This document shows, in pieces, positions 41,658-49,537 of a stretch of DNA of 64,000 nucleotides (its first letter is position 1; every line of letters begins with the position of its first letter). The DNA is from Micromonospora nigra. GTDB taxonomy: Bacteria; Actinomycetota; Actinomycetes; Mycobacteriales; Micromonosporaceae. The stretch covers positions 4,889,501 to 4,953,500 of the forward strand of contig NZ_FMHT01000003.1 in assembly GCF_900091585.1 (NCBI RefSeq), read 5' to 3'. Position numbers and translations under genes: made by a program. The notes under the pieces are model-generated. The model saw nothing but the letters and a program-made list of their open reading frames with translations, ran no database searches and was not told the DNA's origin.

Positions 41658-42413
41658 TCACTCCCCGGTCTTCGCGGGCTGCGCGAACGGGCAGCCGCAT
41701 CCCTCGACGCGGCAGCCGAGGTGGTCCTCCACGTGCTGGCCGGTGGCGTGCCGGCAGGCCAGGCAGTCCGGGTCGTCGGCGAGCTCCGGGGCGGCCGGCG
41801 GCTGGTCGCCGCACGCGGGGCACGCCTCGGTCGGCTCCGTCGGCTGCTCGTGCCACGGATCCGCGCACAGGTCGTCGGCCGCCGGCTTCGGGGCGGTACG
41901 GCCCCAGAACTCCACCTTCAAGCGCGGGCCTCGGTCGTCGCTGCCCGGCGCGGTCCATGCGACGCCGATGTGCCCGTTGTTGCCGAACTGCCGGGTCGGC
42001 TGCGACAGGGCGGCGGCGATCCGCTCGACCTCCCCGTCGGCCACGTTGAAGCTGACGTCCCGGCCGTACGGCCGCAGCCGGGGCGCGACCGAATCGATCA
42101 GCGCCTGCAACGCGGCCAGGTCGGCGTGCAGCTCGTCACGTGCGGCCGTTTCGTGCACGGCGGCCAGTTCGGCGTCGGTGGCCAGCCGCACCTCCGCGCT
42201 CGCCGACCAGTTCAGCAGGAACGGCAGCCCGCCGCCGATCGGCGTGACGGTCAGCGCCACCATCGGCACCTCGTCCTGCGGGGCCACGTACGGCAGCACG
42301 TGCTCGACGCGGACCACGACGTCCTCGACGACGGCCGCGCCGACGCGGCGGAGGAAGTGCTGACCGGTGTGCAGCTCACCGGCGGTGGTGGTGGGGCGGG
42401 TAGTCTCGGTCAT
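41658..42413 (-). CDS. Hypothetical protein with C-terminal zinc-binding region
   Basis: 251 residues. N-terminal beta-rich domain (VVEDVVVRVEHVLPYVAPQ and VALTVTPIGGGLPFLLNW). The C-terminus has six or more Cys in CPACGDQ, DCLACRHATG and LGCRVEGCGCPF, likely two zinc sites; a similar C-x-GC-x-CPF ending appears in other actinophage proteins. Function unknown. Confidence 0.5.
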   Translation of the reverse strand: MTETTRPTTTAGELHTGQHFLRRVGAAVVEDVVVRVEHVLPYVAPQDEVPMVALTVTPIGGGLPFLLNWSASAEVRLATDAELAAVHETAARDELHADLAALQALIDSVAPRLRPYGRDVSFNVADGEVERIAAALSQPTRQFGNNGHIGVAWTAPGSDDRGPRLKVEFWGRTAPKPAADDLCADPWHEQPTEPTEACPACGDQPPAAPELADDPDCLACRHATGQHVEDHLGCRVEGCGCPFAQPAKTGE

Positions 42414-42529
42414 CGACCTGCTCCGTTCGTGAAGCGGATGAGTGGGTCATCGCGCGGGTCGCCTTGTCGGAGGCGCCCGCGTCTTGCGGTCCGAGTGGCC
42501 GGCCGGAGCCCTACGTCGCGGCCGGCCAC
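42410..42529 (-). CDS. 39-residue basic peptide (tentative)
   Basis: GTG at 42529 begins four bases after the preceding stop and the end overlaps the next ATG by ATGA. Arg-rich sequence ending DDPLIRFTNGAGR. A longer frame starting at 42613 would overlap the previous gene by 80 bases and is less likely. Confidence 0.35.
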   Translation of the reverse strand: MAGRDVGLRPATRTARRGRLRQGDPRDDPLIRFTNGAGR

Positions 42530-42533
42530 CCGG

Positions 42534-42659
42534 TCAGGCCGGCCCGCCGGGTGTAGCGATCGCCGGCCCCGAGACGGAGGCGGGATCCCGACGGGCCGGA
42601 GGTTCGGTGCCATCCCGCCCGGGACCGGGCGGCGGCGGGGGAGTGGACGGGTGGGTCAC
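42534..42659 (-). CDS. 41-residue Pro/Gly-rich peptide (tentative)
   Basis: GTG at 42659 in GTGA overlap with the excisionase-like gene. The product is disordered (THPSTPPPPPGPGRDG). Supported only by coupling and operon spacing. Confidence 0.3.
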   Translation of the reverse strand: MTHPSTPPPPPGPGRDGTEPPARRDPASVSGPAIATPGGPA

Positions 42660-42853
42660 GCGGCAGCCGCGCTCTCGCGCTGGGCGATGTACGCCTCGGC
42701 GGCCGACGTCCGGATCCGGATCCGGGCCTTCTTCGCGCCCGGCGCGGCCAGGTCCACGAACGGCAGGTCCTTCGCCCACAGCGCCCGGTAGACGGTCTGT
42801 TTGTCGACGCCCCACAGGGCGGCGACCTCGGTGACCTTGAGCAGCCGGTCCAC
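42656..42853 (-). CDS. xis: Excisionase-like HTH protein
   Basis: 65 residues from GTG at 42853. LLKVTEVAALWGVDKQTVYRAL is the helix-turn-helix and the KKARIRIRTSAAEAYIAQRE wing fits excisionase / HTH_17 proteins. As the second gene after the early promoter and near the integrase, it is a good candidate for the factor that directs excision. The gene symbol is used by function. Confidence 0.65.
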   Translation of the reverse strand: MDRLLKVTEVAALWGVDKQTVYRALWAKDLPFVDLAAPGAKKARIRIRTSAAEAYIAQRESAAAA

Positions 42854-42854
42854 G

Positions 42855-43154
42855 TCAGGCCGCCGCCGGCGGGACGACGACCGTGAACAGCTCGTCGAGG
42901 GTGGGGGGCTTGAGGCCGGCGGCGGTCAGGGTCTTCTCGTGGCGCTGCAGGGCGGCCACGGTCTGGGCCATGAAGACCTCACCGATGACGCCCTGGCGGG
43001 CTCGGCGGACGGTCCGTTCGGTAACCCCGGTCTCTGCCGCGATCTTGGCCGGGGAGTCGCAGCCGATGGCGGCGAACAGCTCGGTGTGACGCGCGACGTC
43101 CAGACGTATCCCAGCCGTGTCCGGCTTTACTGTGTCATGGATGTCCGTACTCAT
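42855..43154 (-). CDS. Cro-like HTH regulator, first early gene
   Basis: 99 residues from the leaderless ATG at 43154 (a TTG at 43163 would precede the likely mRNA 5' end). IGCDSPAKIAAETGVTERTVRRAR is a helix-turn-helix. It is the first gene from the early promoter P-left and lies opposite the repressor, the place of Cro. TTVxx-like C-terminal part (LDELFTVVVPPAAA) is unknown. Cro function is inferred from position. Confidence 0.6.
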   Translation of the reverse strand: MSTDIHDTVKPDTAGIRLDVARHTELFAAIGCDSPAKIAAETGVTERTVRRARQGVIGEVFMAQTVAALQRHEKTLTAAGLKPPTLDELFTVVVPPAAA

Positions 43155-43190
43155 GAGGGTCAAGGTAGTAGGACATGCGCGTCATAGCAA
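43154..43190 (-). promoter_or_regulatory. P-left: leaderless early promoter with embedded operator O1
   Basis: On the minus strand: -35 TTGCTA (43190-43185), 17-base spacer, -10 TACCTT (43167-43162), then seven bases and the ATG at 43154, implying a leaderless transcript. The spacer carries O1 (43170-43185), ATGACGCGCATGTCCT, matching the perfect operator at 14 of 16 bases. Confidence 0.7.
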
Positions 43191-43238
43191 GTGCCGGAAC
43201 GGGGGAACTTGCCTCCGTGTTTGGGTGGTGGCGCAGGG

Positions 43239-43276
43239 TTGAACGTAGGACACGCATGTCCTTAGACTGTCATCCA
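43239..43276 (+). promoter_or_regulatory. P-right: leaderless rightward promoter with embedded operator O2
   Basis: -35 TTGAAC (43239-43244), 18-base spacer, -10 TAGACT (43263-43268), seven bases, ATG at 43276. The spacer holds O2 (43247-43262), the perfect palindrome AGGACACGCATGTCCT. A repressor bound here would block the promoter that reads into the repressor gene. Confidence 0.7.
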
Positions 43277-43420
43277 TGTCCACGCTCCAGGCACGCCGCA
43301 ACCGGCGAACCGCAATCGCCCAGTCGCTGCGCGACCATCGCGCGTCCCAGAAACGGAGCCACCCGCAACCACCCCGACCACCCCTGCTGGTTGCATTCCG
43401 AGGCAGCCGCCTATCCCGCC

Positions 43421-43450
43421 CGGACACGCATGTCCGCTACGGTGACGGGG
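43421..43450 (+). promoter_or_regulatory. Operator O3 and -10 for a second, leaderless repressor start
   Basis: O3 (43421-43436) CGGACACGCATGTCCG shares the 12-base core of O2. A -10-like TACGGT follows at 43438-43443 and the GTG at 43450 lies six bases further, the geometry seen at O1 and O2. No good -35 is visible, so this promoter would be weak. Confidence 0.5.
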
Positions 43451-43881
43451 TGGCAGAGCGCACCGTCGACCGCGAGGCATGGGCCGCCGTCGTCACCCAG
43501 CTCATCCGCGACGAGGCCAACGGCAACACCAGCGCCTTCGCCAAGCTCGTCGGCGTCACCTACAAGACCGTCCGCCGCTGGCTCACCAAGACGACCGACG
43601 TCTCCGACGACAGCCTCCGCCAGGTCGCCCGCGCCCTGCACATCAAGCCTGCCGACCTGCTCGTCCGCGTCGGTCTCTACGACGCCGCCGAGATCGCCAC
43701 CGCCAGCGCTACCCCCCAGATCGCCGCCGACGACCCGGCCATGCGCGTCATCCTCGAAGCCGACGTTCCGCCCCGCGTTCAGCAGCGCATGATTCAGCGC
43801 CTGCAGGAGCTACGCGCCCGCGACGCCGAACGGCACGTCGACGAGGTCCGCTGGTGGGTCAACCAGGCCAAGGGGATGTAG
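43450..43881 (+). CDS. CI-like prophage repressor (HTH)
   Basis: 143 residues from GTG at 43450; a longer in-frame start (ATG 43276, 201 residues) lies after its own promoter. TSAFAKLVGVTYKTVRRWLTKTT is the helix-turn-helix, followed by SDDSLRQVARALHIKPADLLVRVG as in XRE-type proteins. The C-terminal helix (EADVPPRVQQRMIQRLQELRAR) could dimerise. It is opposite the Cro-like gene and surrounded by three operators, so it is the likely immunity repressor and autoregulates. No peptidase motif, so not a LexA-type self-cleaver. Confidence 0.65.
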   Translation: MAERTVDREAWAAVVTQLIRDEANGNTSAFAKLVGVTYKTVRRWLTKTTDVSDDSLRQVARALHIKPADLLVRVGLYDAAEIATASATPQIAADDPAMRVILEADVPPRVQQRMIQRLQELRARDAERHVDEVRWWVNQAKGM

Positions 43882-43885
43882 GGCG

Positions 43886-45112
43886 ATGGCCTGGATTCGC
43901 CAGCTGCCCTCCGGACTGTGGGCAGCCACCGTCAGGCTGCCCAAGGGCAGCGACCCCGACCGCGTCACCGAGACGGACCGGCTCAAGGGCGCCGTCACCA
44001 AGTGGGCCGCCGACCTGGAAGCCGACATCCGCCGCGGCGACTGGATCGACCCGCGCGCCGGCAAGAAGACCGTGGGGGAGTGCTGGGAGAAGTGGGGTGC
44101 CACCGGCCGCCGGCTGGAACAGGCCAGCCGGCGGCGCGACGAGTCGCACTGGCGGGTGCACGTCGCCCCCCGCTGGGCGGGCACGCCCGTCGGGTCGATA
44201 CTCAAACCCGACGTCACCGCGTGGGTCGTCGAGATGGAGAGCACCCACAAGCCCAGCTGCCGCAAGCGCGACACCTGCCGCGGCTGCAAGCCGCCCGTCG
44301 GCGCGGCCACCATCGAGGGCGCCGTCGGAGTGCTCCGCGCGGTCCTGGACCTGGCCGTCGAGGGCAAGCTGATCCGCGACAACCCGGCTCGCAACATCAA
44401 GAAGCCGAAGCGCCGCGCCCACGTCGACCGGATTCTCGACCCGGGGGAGGAGCGGCGGCTCGTCGACGCGCTCGACCGGATGTTCTTCGGCAGGGTGGAC
44501 GCCGGCCTGTTCGTGGAGCTGATCGCCGACACCGGCATGCGCTGGGAGGAAGCGGCGGCGATCCCGCCGGAGATGATCGACACCCGCAAGCACCGCATCC
44601 ACATTGCGTGGGTGATGGAGCGCGACGGCACCTGCCGGCCGTACGCGAAGAGCACCGCCGGGAACCGGACCGTGACCTACGGGGAGCAGCTGGTGAAGCG
44701 GATCGCCGCAGCGAAGCTCGCCGCGGTGGAGGTGACCGGGGTGTTCCCGAAGGGTGGGCCGACGCGGCTGGTGTTCACCAGCGAGAAAGGCGACGCGCTG
44801 CGGTACTCGAACTGGCACCGGCGGGTGTGGACGCCGGCGCTGCGGGGTCTGCCGGAGCGGCCGAAGGTGAAGGGCCACGCCTACCGGGCGGCGGTCGCCG
44901 GCGCCGAGCTGGCCGACCCGCAGCCGACACCGCACGATCTGCGTCACGGGTTCGGTACGCGGCTCGCCGACGAGGGTGTGCCGGTGCACGACATCATGGC
45001 GTTGATGGGGCACGAGGACCTGCGGTCGGCGCAGCGGTACCTGCACGCGGGGGAGGCCCGGTTCGAGCGGGCCCGCGACGCTCTCCGGCGGGCCCGGACA
45101 GCTTCCTCCTAA
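43886..45112 (+). CDS. int: Tyrosine recombinase integrase
   Basis: 408 residues. N-terminal arm-binding (AWIRQLPSGLWAATVRLPKG) and SAM-like core-binding domains precede the catalytic domain: LIADTGMRWEEAAAI (Arg I), TPHDLRHGFGTRL (HxxR) and LMGHEDLRSAQRYLHA (His/catalytic Tyr). It integrates the phage at the tRNA site immediately downstream. The start follows the repressor stop by four bases, so both can be read from P-right. A CxxxxxCxxC insert (SCRKRDTCRGCKPP) is present. Confidence 0.9.
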   Translation: MAWIRQLPSGLWAATVRLPKGSDPDRVTETDRLKGAVTKWAADLEADIRRGDWIDPRAGKKTVGECWEKWGATGRRLEQASRRRDESHWRVHVAPRWAGTPVGSILKPDVTAWVVEMESTHKPSCRKRDTCRGCKPPVGAATIEGAVGVLRAVLDLAVEGKLIRDNPARNIKKPKRRAHVDRILDPGEERRLVDALDRMFFGRVDAGLFVELIADTGMRWEEAAAIPPEMIDTRKHRIHIAWVMERDGTCRPYAKSTAGNRTVTYGEQLVKRIAAAKLAAVEVTGVFPKGGPTRLVFTSEKGDALRYSNWHRRVWTPALRGLPERPKVKGHAYRAAVAGAELADPQPTPHDLRHGFGTRLADEGVPVHDIMALMGHEDLRSAQRYLHAGEARFERARDALRRARTASS

Positions 45113-45156
45113 CGCTGCTACCAGTTGCTCCCAAGTTAGGAGAACGCCCCGGCTCA

Positions 45157-45174
45157 TGAGTCAGCGGTGAGTCA
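45157..45174. repeat. Paired TGAGTCA sites left of attR (integrase-arm candidates)
   Basis: TGAGTCA at 45157-45163 and again at 45168-45174, 11 bases apart (one helical turn). They lie between the integrase gene and the att core, in an area with further repeats, where integrase arm-type or excisionase sites are expected. Confidence 0.4.
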
Positions 45175-45238
45175 CGATCATGAGATGCCATGTTGAAAGC
45201 GCGTAAAACTGCCTACGTCTCGTCGGGTGGTCCACCGA

Positions 45239-45269
45239 GGTCAGGGCCTGTTTCGGCAGGTCAGGGCCT
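45239..45269. repeat. Direct repeat GGTCAGGGCCT next to attR
   Basis: Two exact 11-base copies at 45239-45249 and 45259-45269, 20 bases apart (two helical turns), 14 bases before the att core. Candidate integrase arm-binding sites. Confidence 0.45.
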
Positions 45270-45283
45270 TGGCCGGGCATTCA

Positions 45284-45328
45284 TTCACACCGAAGAGGTC
45301 ACTGGTTCGATCCCAGTATCGCCCACCA
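45284..45328 (+). other. attR: 3' part of a tRNA-Val-like gene
   Basis: The 45 bases hold part of an anticodon loop (TTCACAC, compatible with CAC), the CGAAG stem strand, variable bases, T-arm ACTGG/TTCGATC/CCAGT, acceptor strand ATCGCCC and ACCA. No matching 5' half (D-arm, anticodon 5' strand) precedes it. The upstream bases belong to the phage. So the complete tRNA should be restored at attL, left of the window. The tRNA-Val identity follows from loop and sequence memory and is likely but not proven. Confidence 0.75.
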
Positions 45329-45341
45329 TCGAAATAGCCAG

Positions 45342-45372
45342 AAGAGGCACCCTCGGGAAGAGGGTGCCTCTT
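45342..45372. terminator. Intrinsic terminator after the tRNA remnant
   Basis: AAGAGGCACCCTC pairs perfectly with GAGGGTGCCTCTT around GGGAA. It probably ended the original tRNA transcript and also terminates the second integrase gene from the other strand. Confidence 0.8.
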
Positions 45373-45385
45373 GCTGATTCCATCG

Positions 45386-46532
45386 TCAGTTGTCGTTGGG
45401 CGTCAGCGGATCGTCAGCGAACGCGTCACGGATGCGTTGATCCCGTCCGTCCGACCGGTGGGTGTAGAGGTTCAGCGTTGTCGACGGCTTCTCGTGGCCC
45501 ATCACCGCCTGGACGTCGTTGACCGGAACTCCCCGCGACACCAGCTCGGTCGCGTACGAGTGCCGCAGGTCGTGGAAACGCAGACCGCCCGAGGCCATCT
45601 TGGCGACGTGTGTGACCGCTTCCCGTTCGGTGGTGAACTCCGCCGACCACTCGACGCCCTCCGAGTCGACCCAGCGCCCCCGCCACTTGAAGTGGTCCAG
45701 CCGGTCCACGTTCCCGAGCAACCCGGCACGCACCAAGGACGGCCGCCATACGCGAGCCCGGAACAACGTCCGGCGCAGCGGACCATCGGACGAGTTGGTG
45801 AAGACCTCACCGCGAGGGCCGGCGGGGAAGACCTCACGATGGGCGGTCAGCAGCTCGGCGGCGAAGTCCGGCACCGGGACGGTACGCCGACCAGCGCGCG
45901 ACTTCGGGTAGGGCTTCATGGTCACCGTGCCGGCTACCTCCACCGCGACCCGGACCACCTCGACGGTCTTCGCGGCCAGGTCGAGCGACTCCCAACGAAG
46001 CCCAGTGCACTCGCCCCACCGCAGACCGGTTCCGCCCGCCAGGGCGACCAGGGCGCGATACCGGTCGGGAACGGCCGGGAGAAGGTGAGCGACCAGATCC
46101 GCACGGGACAGGACGTGCCCGTCGGTGGCCTTCTTCCGCCGAGACGGCACCTTGACGCCCTCGCACGGATTCGTGCCGATGAGCCGATCACGAACGGCCG
46201 AGCGGAGAACAGCCGACAGCAGCCGGTAACACTCCGCGACGGTAGCCGGGGAACGGCGGGTGCCGAGGTCCGTGACCCAGTGCTGAACAGCGAGGTGATC
46301 GATGCGGGACAGCGGCACGTCCGACCAGCGCGGCAGAACGTGGGTCCGCAGGATCGACGCGTCTCGGGCACGAGTGGTCAGCTCGTCGTTGCGGGACTCC
46401 CGCCACCGTTGCGCGTACCTCCCGAACAGCAGGCGACCAGCGTGCGGGTCGACGTAGCCACCCCGACTGATCGCCGTTTCCGTCTCGGCCAGGAACGACG
46501 CAGCCTGCCTCCGGGTCGGGTCGGAAACGTCT
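45386..46532 (-). pseudogene. Second tyrosine integrase, N-terminus cut off
   Basis: The frame runs from 46532 to the stop at 45386. Catalytic motifs are intact: LAGGTGLRWGECTGL (Arg), RFHDLRHSYATEL (HxxR) and VMGHEKPSTTLNLYTHR (His, Tyr). But homology to integrases begins at TRRQAASFLAETETAISRGG and an in-frame stop lies just upstream, at the junction with the IS256 transposase. Thus the arm-binding N-terminus is lost. Its position and direction beside the same tRNA end show an older element used this attachment site. An internal start at 46318 could give a shorter protein. Confidence 0.75.
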
Positions 46533-47850
46533 TAATCGAGCGAAGGATAGTGATGCGCGATGGCCGCATCTGAGAGTGTGAACCCTGTTGACCTGCTGTG
46601 CGAGCAGATCGCGGACACGTCGCCGGATGTGTTGCAGGCGATGATCAGGACGTTCGCGCAGGCGGTGATGTCCGCCGAGGCGGACGCGATCTGCGGCGCC
46701 GGCTATGGGCAGCGCAGCGATGAGCGGGCGAACTCCCGCAATGGTTACCGGCAGCGGGAGTGGGACACCCGGGCCGGGACGATCGGCCTGGCAATCCCGA
46801 AGCTGTGGCAGGGCAGTTCCTTTCCGGACTGGTTGCTGACGCATCGGCGGCGGGCGGAGCAGGCCCTGGTGTCGGTCGTGGCGACGTCGTATCTCCTGGG
46901 GGTGTCGACGCGGCGGGTGGAGAAACTCGTCGAGCAGCTCGGGATCCGGCAGCTGTCGAAGTCGCAGGTGTCGGAGATGGCCGCCCACCTCGACGCGCAG
47001 GTCGAGGCGTTCCGCAACCGGCCCCTCGACTCAGGGCATTACACGTTCGTGTGGATGAACGCCCTGACGATGAAGGTCCGCGAAGCCGGCCGGACCGTCA
47101 ACGTCCACGCGCTGATCGCTGTCGGGGTCAACGCCGACGGACAACGTGAAGTCCTCGGCCTCGACGTGGCCTCCGTTGAAGGCGGCGCCGGCTGGCTGGC
47201 GTTCCTGCGGTCGTTGACCGCCCGCGGCCTGTCCGGCGTCCGTCTGGTCATCTCCGACGCCCACGCCGGCCTCGTGGCCGCCATCGGCGCGGCCCTGCCC
47301 GGAGCATCGTGGCAGCGGTGCAGGACCCATTACCTGCGCAACCTGCTGACGAAGGTGCCGAAGTCGGCGCAGCCCTGGATCGCGACCCTGGTCCGCACGA
47401 TCTTCGACCAGCCCGACGCCGACGCCGTCCGGGCCCAGTTCCCGCGTGTTGTGGCCACGATCGAGGCGAAGTTCCCGGCTGCGGCCGAGCACCTCGACGC
47501 CGCCCGCGACGACCTGCTCGCCTTCACCGGCTTCCCGAGTGAGATCTGGCGCCAGATCTGGTTGAACAACCCGCAGGAGCGCTTGAACAAGGAGATCCGC
47601 CGCCGCACCGACGTCGTCGGGATTCTCCCCAACCGACCAGCGATCATCCGCCTCGTCGGCGCCGTCCTGGCCGAGCAGACCGACGAATGGACCGAAGGCC
47701 GCCGCTACATGGGCCTGGAACTCCTCACCAAAGCCCGCATGGTCGCGATCAACACCGACCAACACGACACCGACCAGCCCGACCCCACCCCGATCGCCGC
47801 ATGACATCAGACCGGATCACGCGATGGCCGTCTCTTACACCACTCGCGCG
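46533..47850 (+). mobile_element. IS256-family insertion sequence
   Basis: The transposase is followed at about 47827-47850 by GTCTCTTACACCACTCGCGCGG, which resembles IS256-type right ends. No matching inverted repeat is visible on the left, where only about 25 bases separate the transposase from the broken integrase. So the left end looks deleted or rearranged. Boundaries are approximate. Confidence 0.6.
46560..47804 (+). CDS. IS256/Mutator-type transposase, first catalytic Asp replaced
   Basis: 414 residues, ATG at 46560 behind GAAGGA. Family sequence is clear: YLLGVSTRRVEKLVEQLGI, the middle VISDAHAGL (second Asp), the Cys/His part ASWQRCRTHYLRNLL and NNPQERLNKEIRRRT (Glu). At the first catalytic position the family has Asp (VWLDA type), but here the protein reads VWMNALTMKVRE: residue N167, codon AAC at 47058. 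The DDE triad is therefore broken and the element probably cannot move itself. Confidence 0.85.
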   Translation: MAASESVNPVDLLCEQIADTSPDVLQAMIRTFAQAVMSAEADAICGAGYGQRSDERANSRNGYRQREWDTRAGTIGLAIPKLWQGSSFPDWLLTHRRRAEQALVSVVATSYLLGVSTRRVEKLVEQLGIRQLSKSQVSEMAAHLDAQVEAFRNRPLDSGHYTFVWMNALTMKVREAGRTVNVHALIAVGVNADGQREVLGLDVASVEGGAGWLAFLRSLTARGLSGVRLVISDAHAGLVAAIGAALPGASWQRCRTHYLRNLLTKVPKSAQPWIATLVRTIFDQPDADAVRAQFPRVVATIEAKFPAAAEHLDAARDDLLAFTGFPSEIWRQIWLNNPQERLNKEIRRRTDVVGILPNRPAIIRLVGAVLAEQTDEWTEGRRYMGLELLTKARMVAINTDQHDTDQPDPTPIAA

Positions 47851-47890
47851 GACGCGCCCTCGTATCGCCTCGCTCAGGTTAGCGTGTGGT

Positions 47891-49252
47891 GTGGCCGATG
47901 GCGGAGTGGCGAAGCTGCGGGGGTTGGCGCGTAATCGGCGGGCGCCTCAGGATGTCCTCGTGCGGCTGGCACGTCACGCACGAGCGGCGCACGAGATGTC
48001 GTGGCGGCGTGGCATGTTGCTGGATCCGGTGGCTGTCGAGATCTTGGCGCATCGTGATCCATCCACAGTGCTGCACCTGCGTCGGAGTCGGGTCTCGTCG
48101 GCGGTTGTAAGGCGGATCGCGGCTGATTCCGATGCGCGCATCCGCGACGCTCACTTGGACTTCGTCCGCTCGATGATTGAACGGGCTGTCTCCTTGCCTA
48201 TCGACGATCTCGAGGAGGCGCTCGGTCGGCCACGGGCGCTACTGGCTGCCGATCCGGATCCGGCTGTCCGTGCCGCCGTGGCTGACGCGTGGTGGGAGCG
48301 GCCCGCTGATGTCCATGTTGCGCTCTTGACCGACGCGGTACCGGCGGTTCGGGCGGCTGCGGTTCGCCGAGGGCACCCATCCGTGCCGATGGACCTGCAG
48401 CCAAGGTGTCTGGCCGATCCGGCCACTCGTGCACATGTCGCCCGCTATGCGCAGTTGACACCCGCACTTGGTATGGATTTAGCCATGGATCCGGACGAGG
48501 AGGTTCGCCAGGCCGCGGCGCGAAACCCCGCACTGCCAGCCGAGGCGGTCGCGCGGCTGGTGGCCGATGCCGATCCCGGGGTGCGGGGCAACATTGCGCA
48601 GCACCGGCTCGTTGATACGCAGACCCGCGACCGGCTCTACGCGCAGCTGACCGAGGAGTCGAAGGCCGGCAGTGTCGAGGCGCAAGTTGCGCTGGAGTGG
48701 AACTTTCTCGAGCCCGATTGGGTGTGCGAGGAGCCTCCGCCGGACCGCTTGGCGTACCTCGAGTCCCCGCACGTGGTGTTCCGCCGAGCCCTTGCCCGGA
48801 GCCGGGACCTACCACCGGAGGCATGGCAGCGGCTTGACGCCGACTGCGACTGGCGAGTACGCCGTTACGCGGCCATGCGCCCGGACGTACCCCCGGCGGT
48901 GCTGGAACGCCTCGTCCGCGAACACGGCGACGGTGGCCCGTTCCGCCCGGGAATGGTCGAGCATCCCAACTTCCCGCGCGAAGTGCTGCCCACCTTCACC
49001 GACGCCGAGGACGCCCGCGTTCGCCGGCTGGCCCTGCACGACACGAACCTGCCGCGGCCGTTACTCGCCCGCCTTACCGCCGACCCGGATGCGCACGTGC
49101 GCCGGGCTGCGGCGGAGCACCCGGGACTGGACGAAGAGCTGTTACAGGTCTTGCTCACCGATGGGGACGCTGACGTCGTCGCGAATGCGGCGGCGAGCGA
49201 CGCGCTGCCGGTCGTGTGGATGTACCGGATCCTCGACGGAGCCGGCCTGTGA
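47891..49252 (+). CDS. Leucine-rich-repeat-variant (LRV/HEAT-like) protein
   Basis: 453 residues from a GTG at 47891; the true start may have been lost to the IS inserted just upstream. It is built from short repeats such as LAADPDPAVRAAVAD, DPDEEVRQAAARNPALP, DADPGVRGNIAQH and DPDAHVRRAAAEHPGLDEELL, the LRV pattern of alternating helices. Usually such solenoids bind proteins. No enzymatic domain. A partner is not indicated. Confidence 0.7.
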   Translation: MADGGVAKLRGLARNRRAPQDVLVRLARHARAAHEMSWRRGMLLDPVAVEILAHRDPSTVLHLRRSRVSSAVVRRIAADSDARIRDAHLDFVRSMIERAVSLPIDDLEEALGRPRALLAADPDPAVRAAVADAWWERPADVHVALLTDAVPAVRAAAVRRGHPSVPMDLQPRCLADPATRAHVARYAQLTPALGMDLAMDPDEEVRQAAARNPALPAEAVARLVADADPGVRGNIAQHRLVDTQTRDRLYAQLTEESKAGSVEAQVALEWNFLEPDWVCEEPPPDRLAYLESPHVVFRRALARSRDLPPEAWQRLDADCDWRVRRYAAMRPDVPPAVLERLVREHGDGGPFRPGMVEHPNFPREVLPTFTDAEDARVRRLALHDTNLPRPLLARLTADPDAHVRRAAAEHPGLDEELLQVLLTDGDADVVANAAASDALPVVWMYRILDGAGL

Positions 49253-49537
49253 CAGCGGGCGCAATGCACGTCACCCTGACTCAGGGCGGGCCGGTAGACC
49301 CGTTCGAGGTCAGCGATTAGCTCCGCGGTGACTCGGCGTCGGGCCTTGCCGACGGCGTCACGAGGCCGGATCGTGGCCAGGTTCCGACCTCCCGTGTGCG
49401 CGAAGACCAGATGCATCGATGACGGTGGAACAACGGGTGCGTGGCGCACTTACCAGAGTGGGGGATGGCGGGCGGCATGCGCTTTTCTAGCGTCGATTCG
49501 TCCGGGTGACGCCCGTGGGCTCGAGGAAGGGTTCGAC
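49253..49537. other. 285 bases without a supported gene
   Basis: Open frames on both strands are short or lack starts and look like decayed sequence. GGAAGG at 49526-49531 precedes the ATG of the P450 relic. Nothing else is recognised. Confidence 0.4.

Noticed and set aside
42410..42613. 67-codon version of the small minus-strand gene starting at 42613
   Set aside because: It would overlap the previous gene by 80 bases with no ribosome site; the shorter start at 42529 fits the operon spacing.
45284..45328. Complete tRNA gene
   Set aside because: Only the 3' part is present; the D-arm, the acceptor 5' strand and the 5' side of the anticodon stem are missing.
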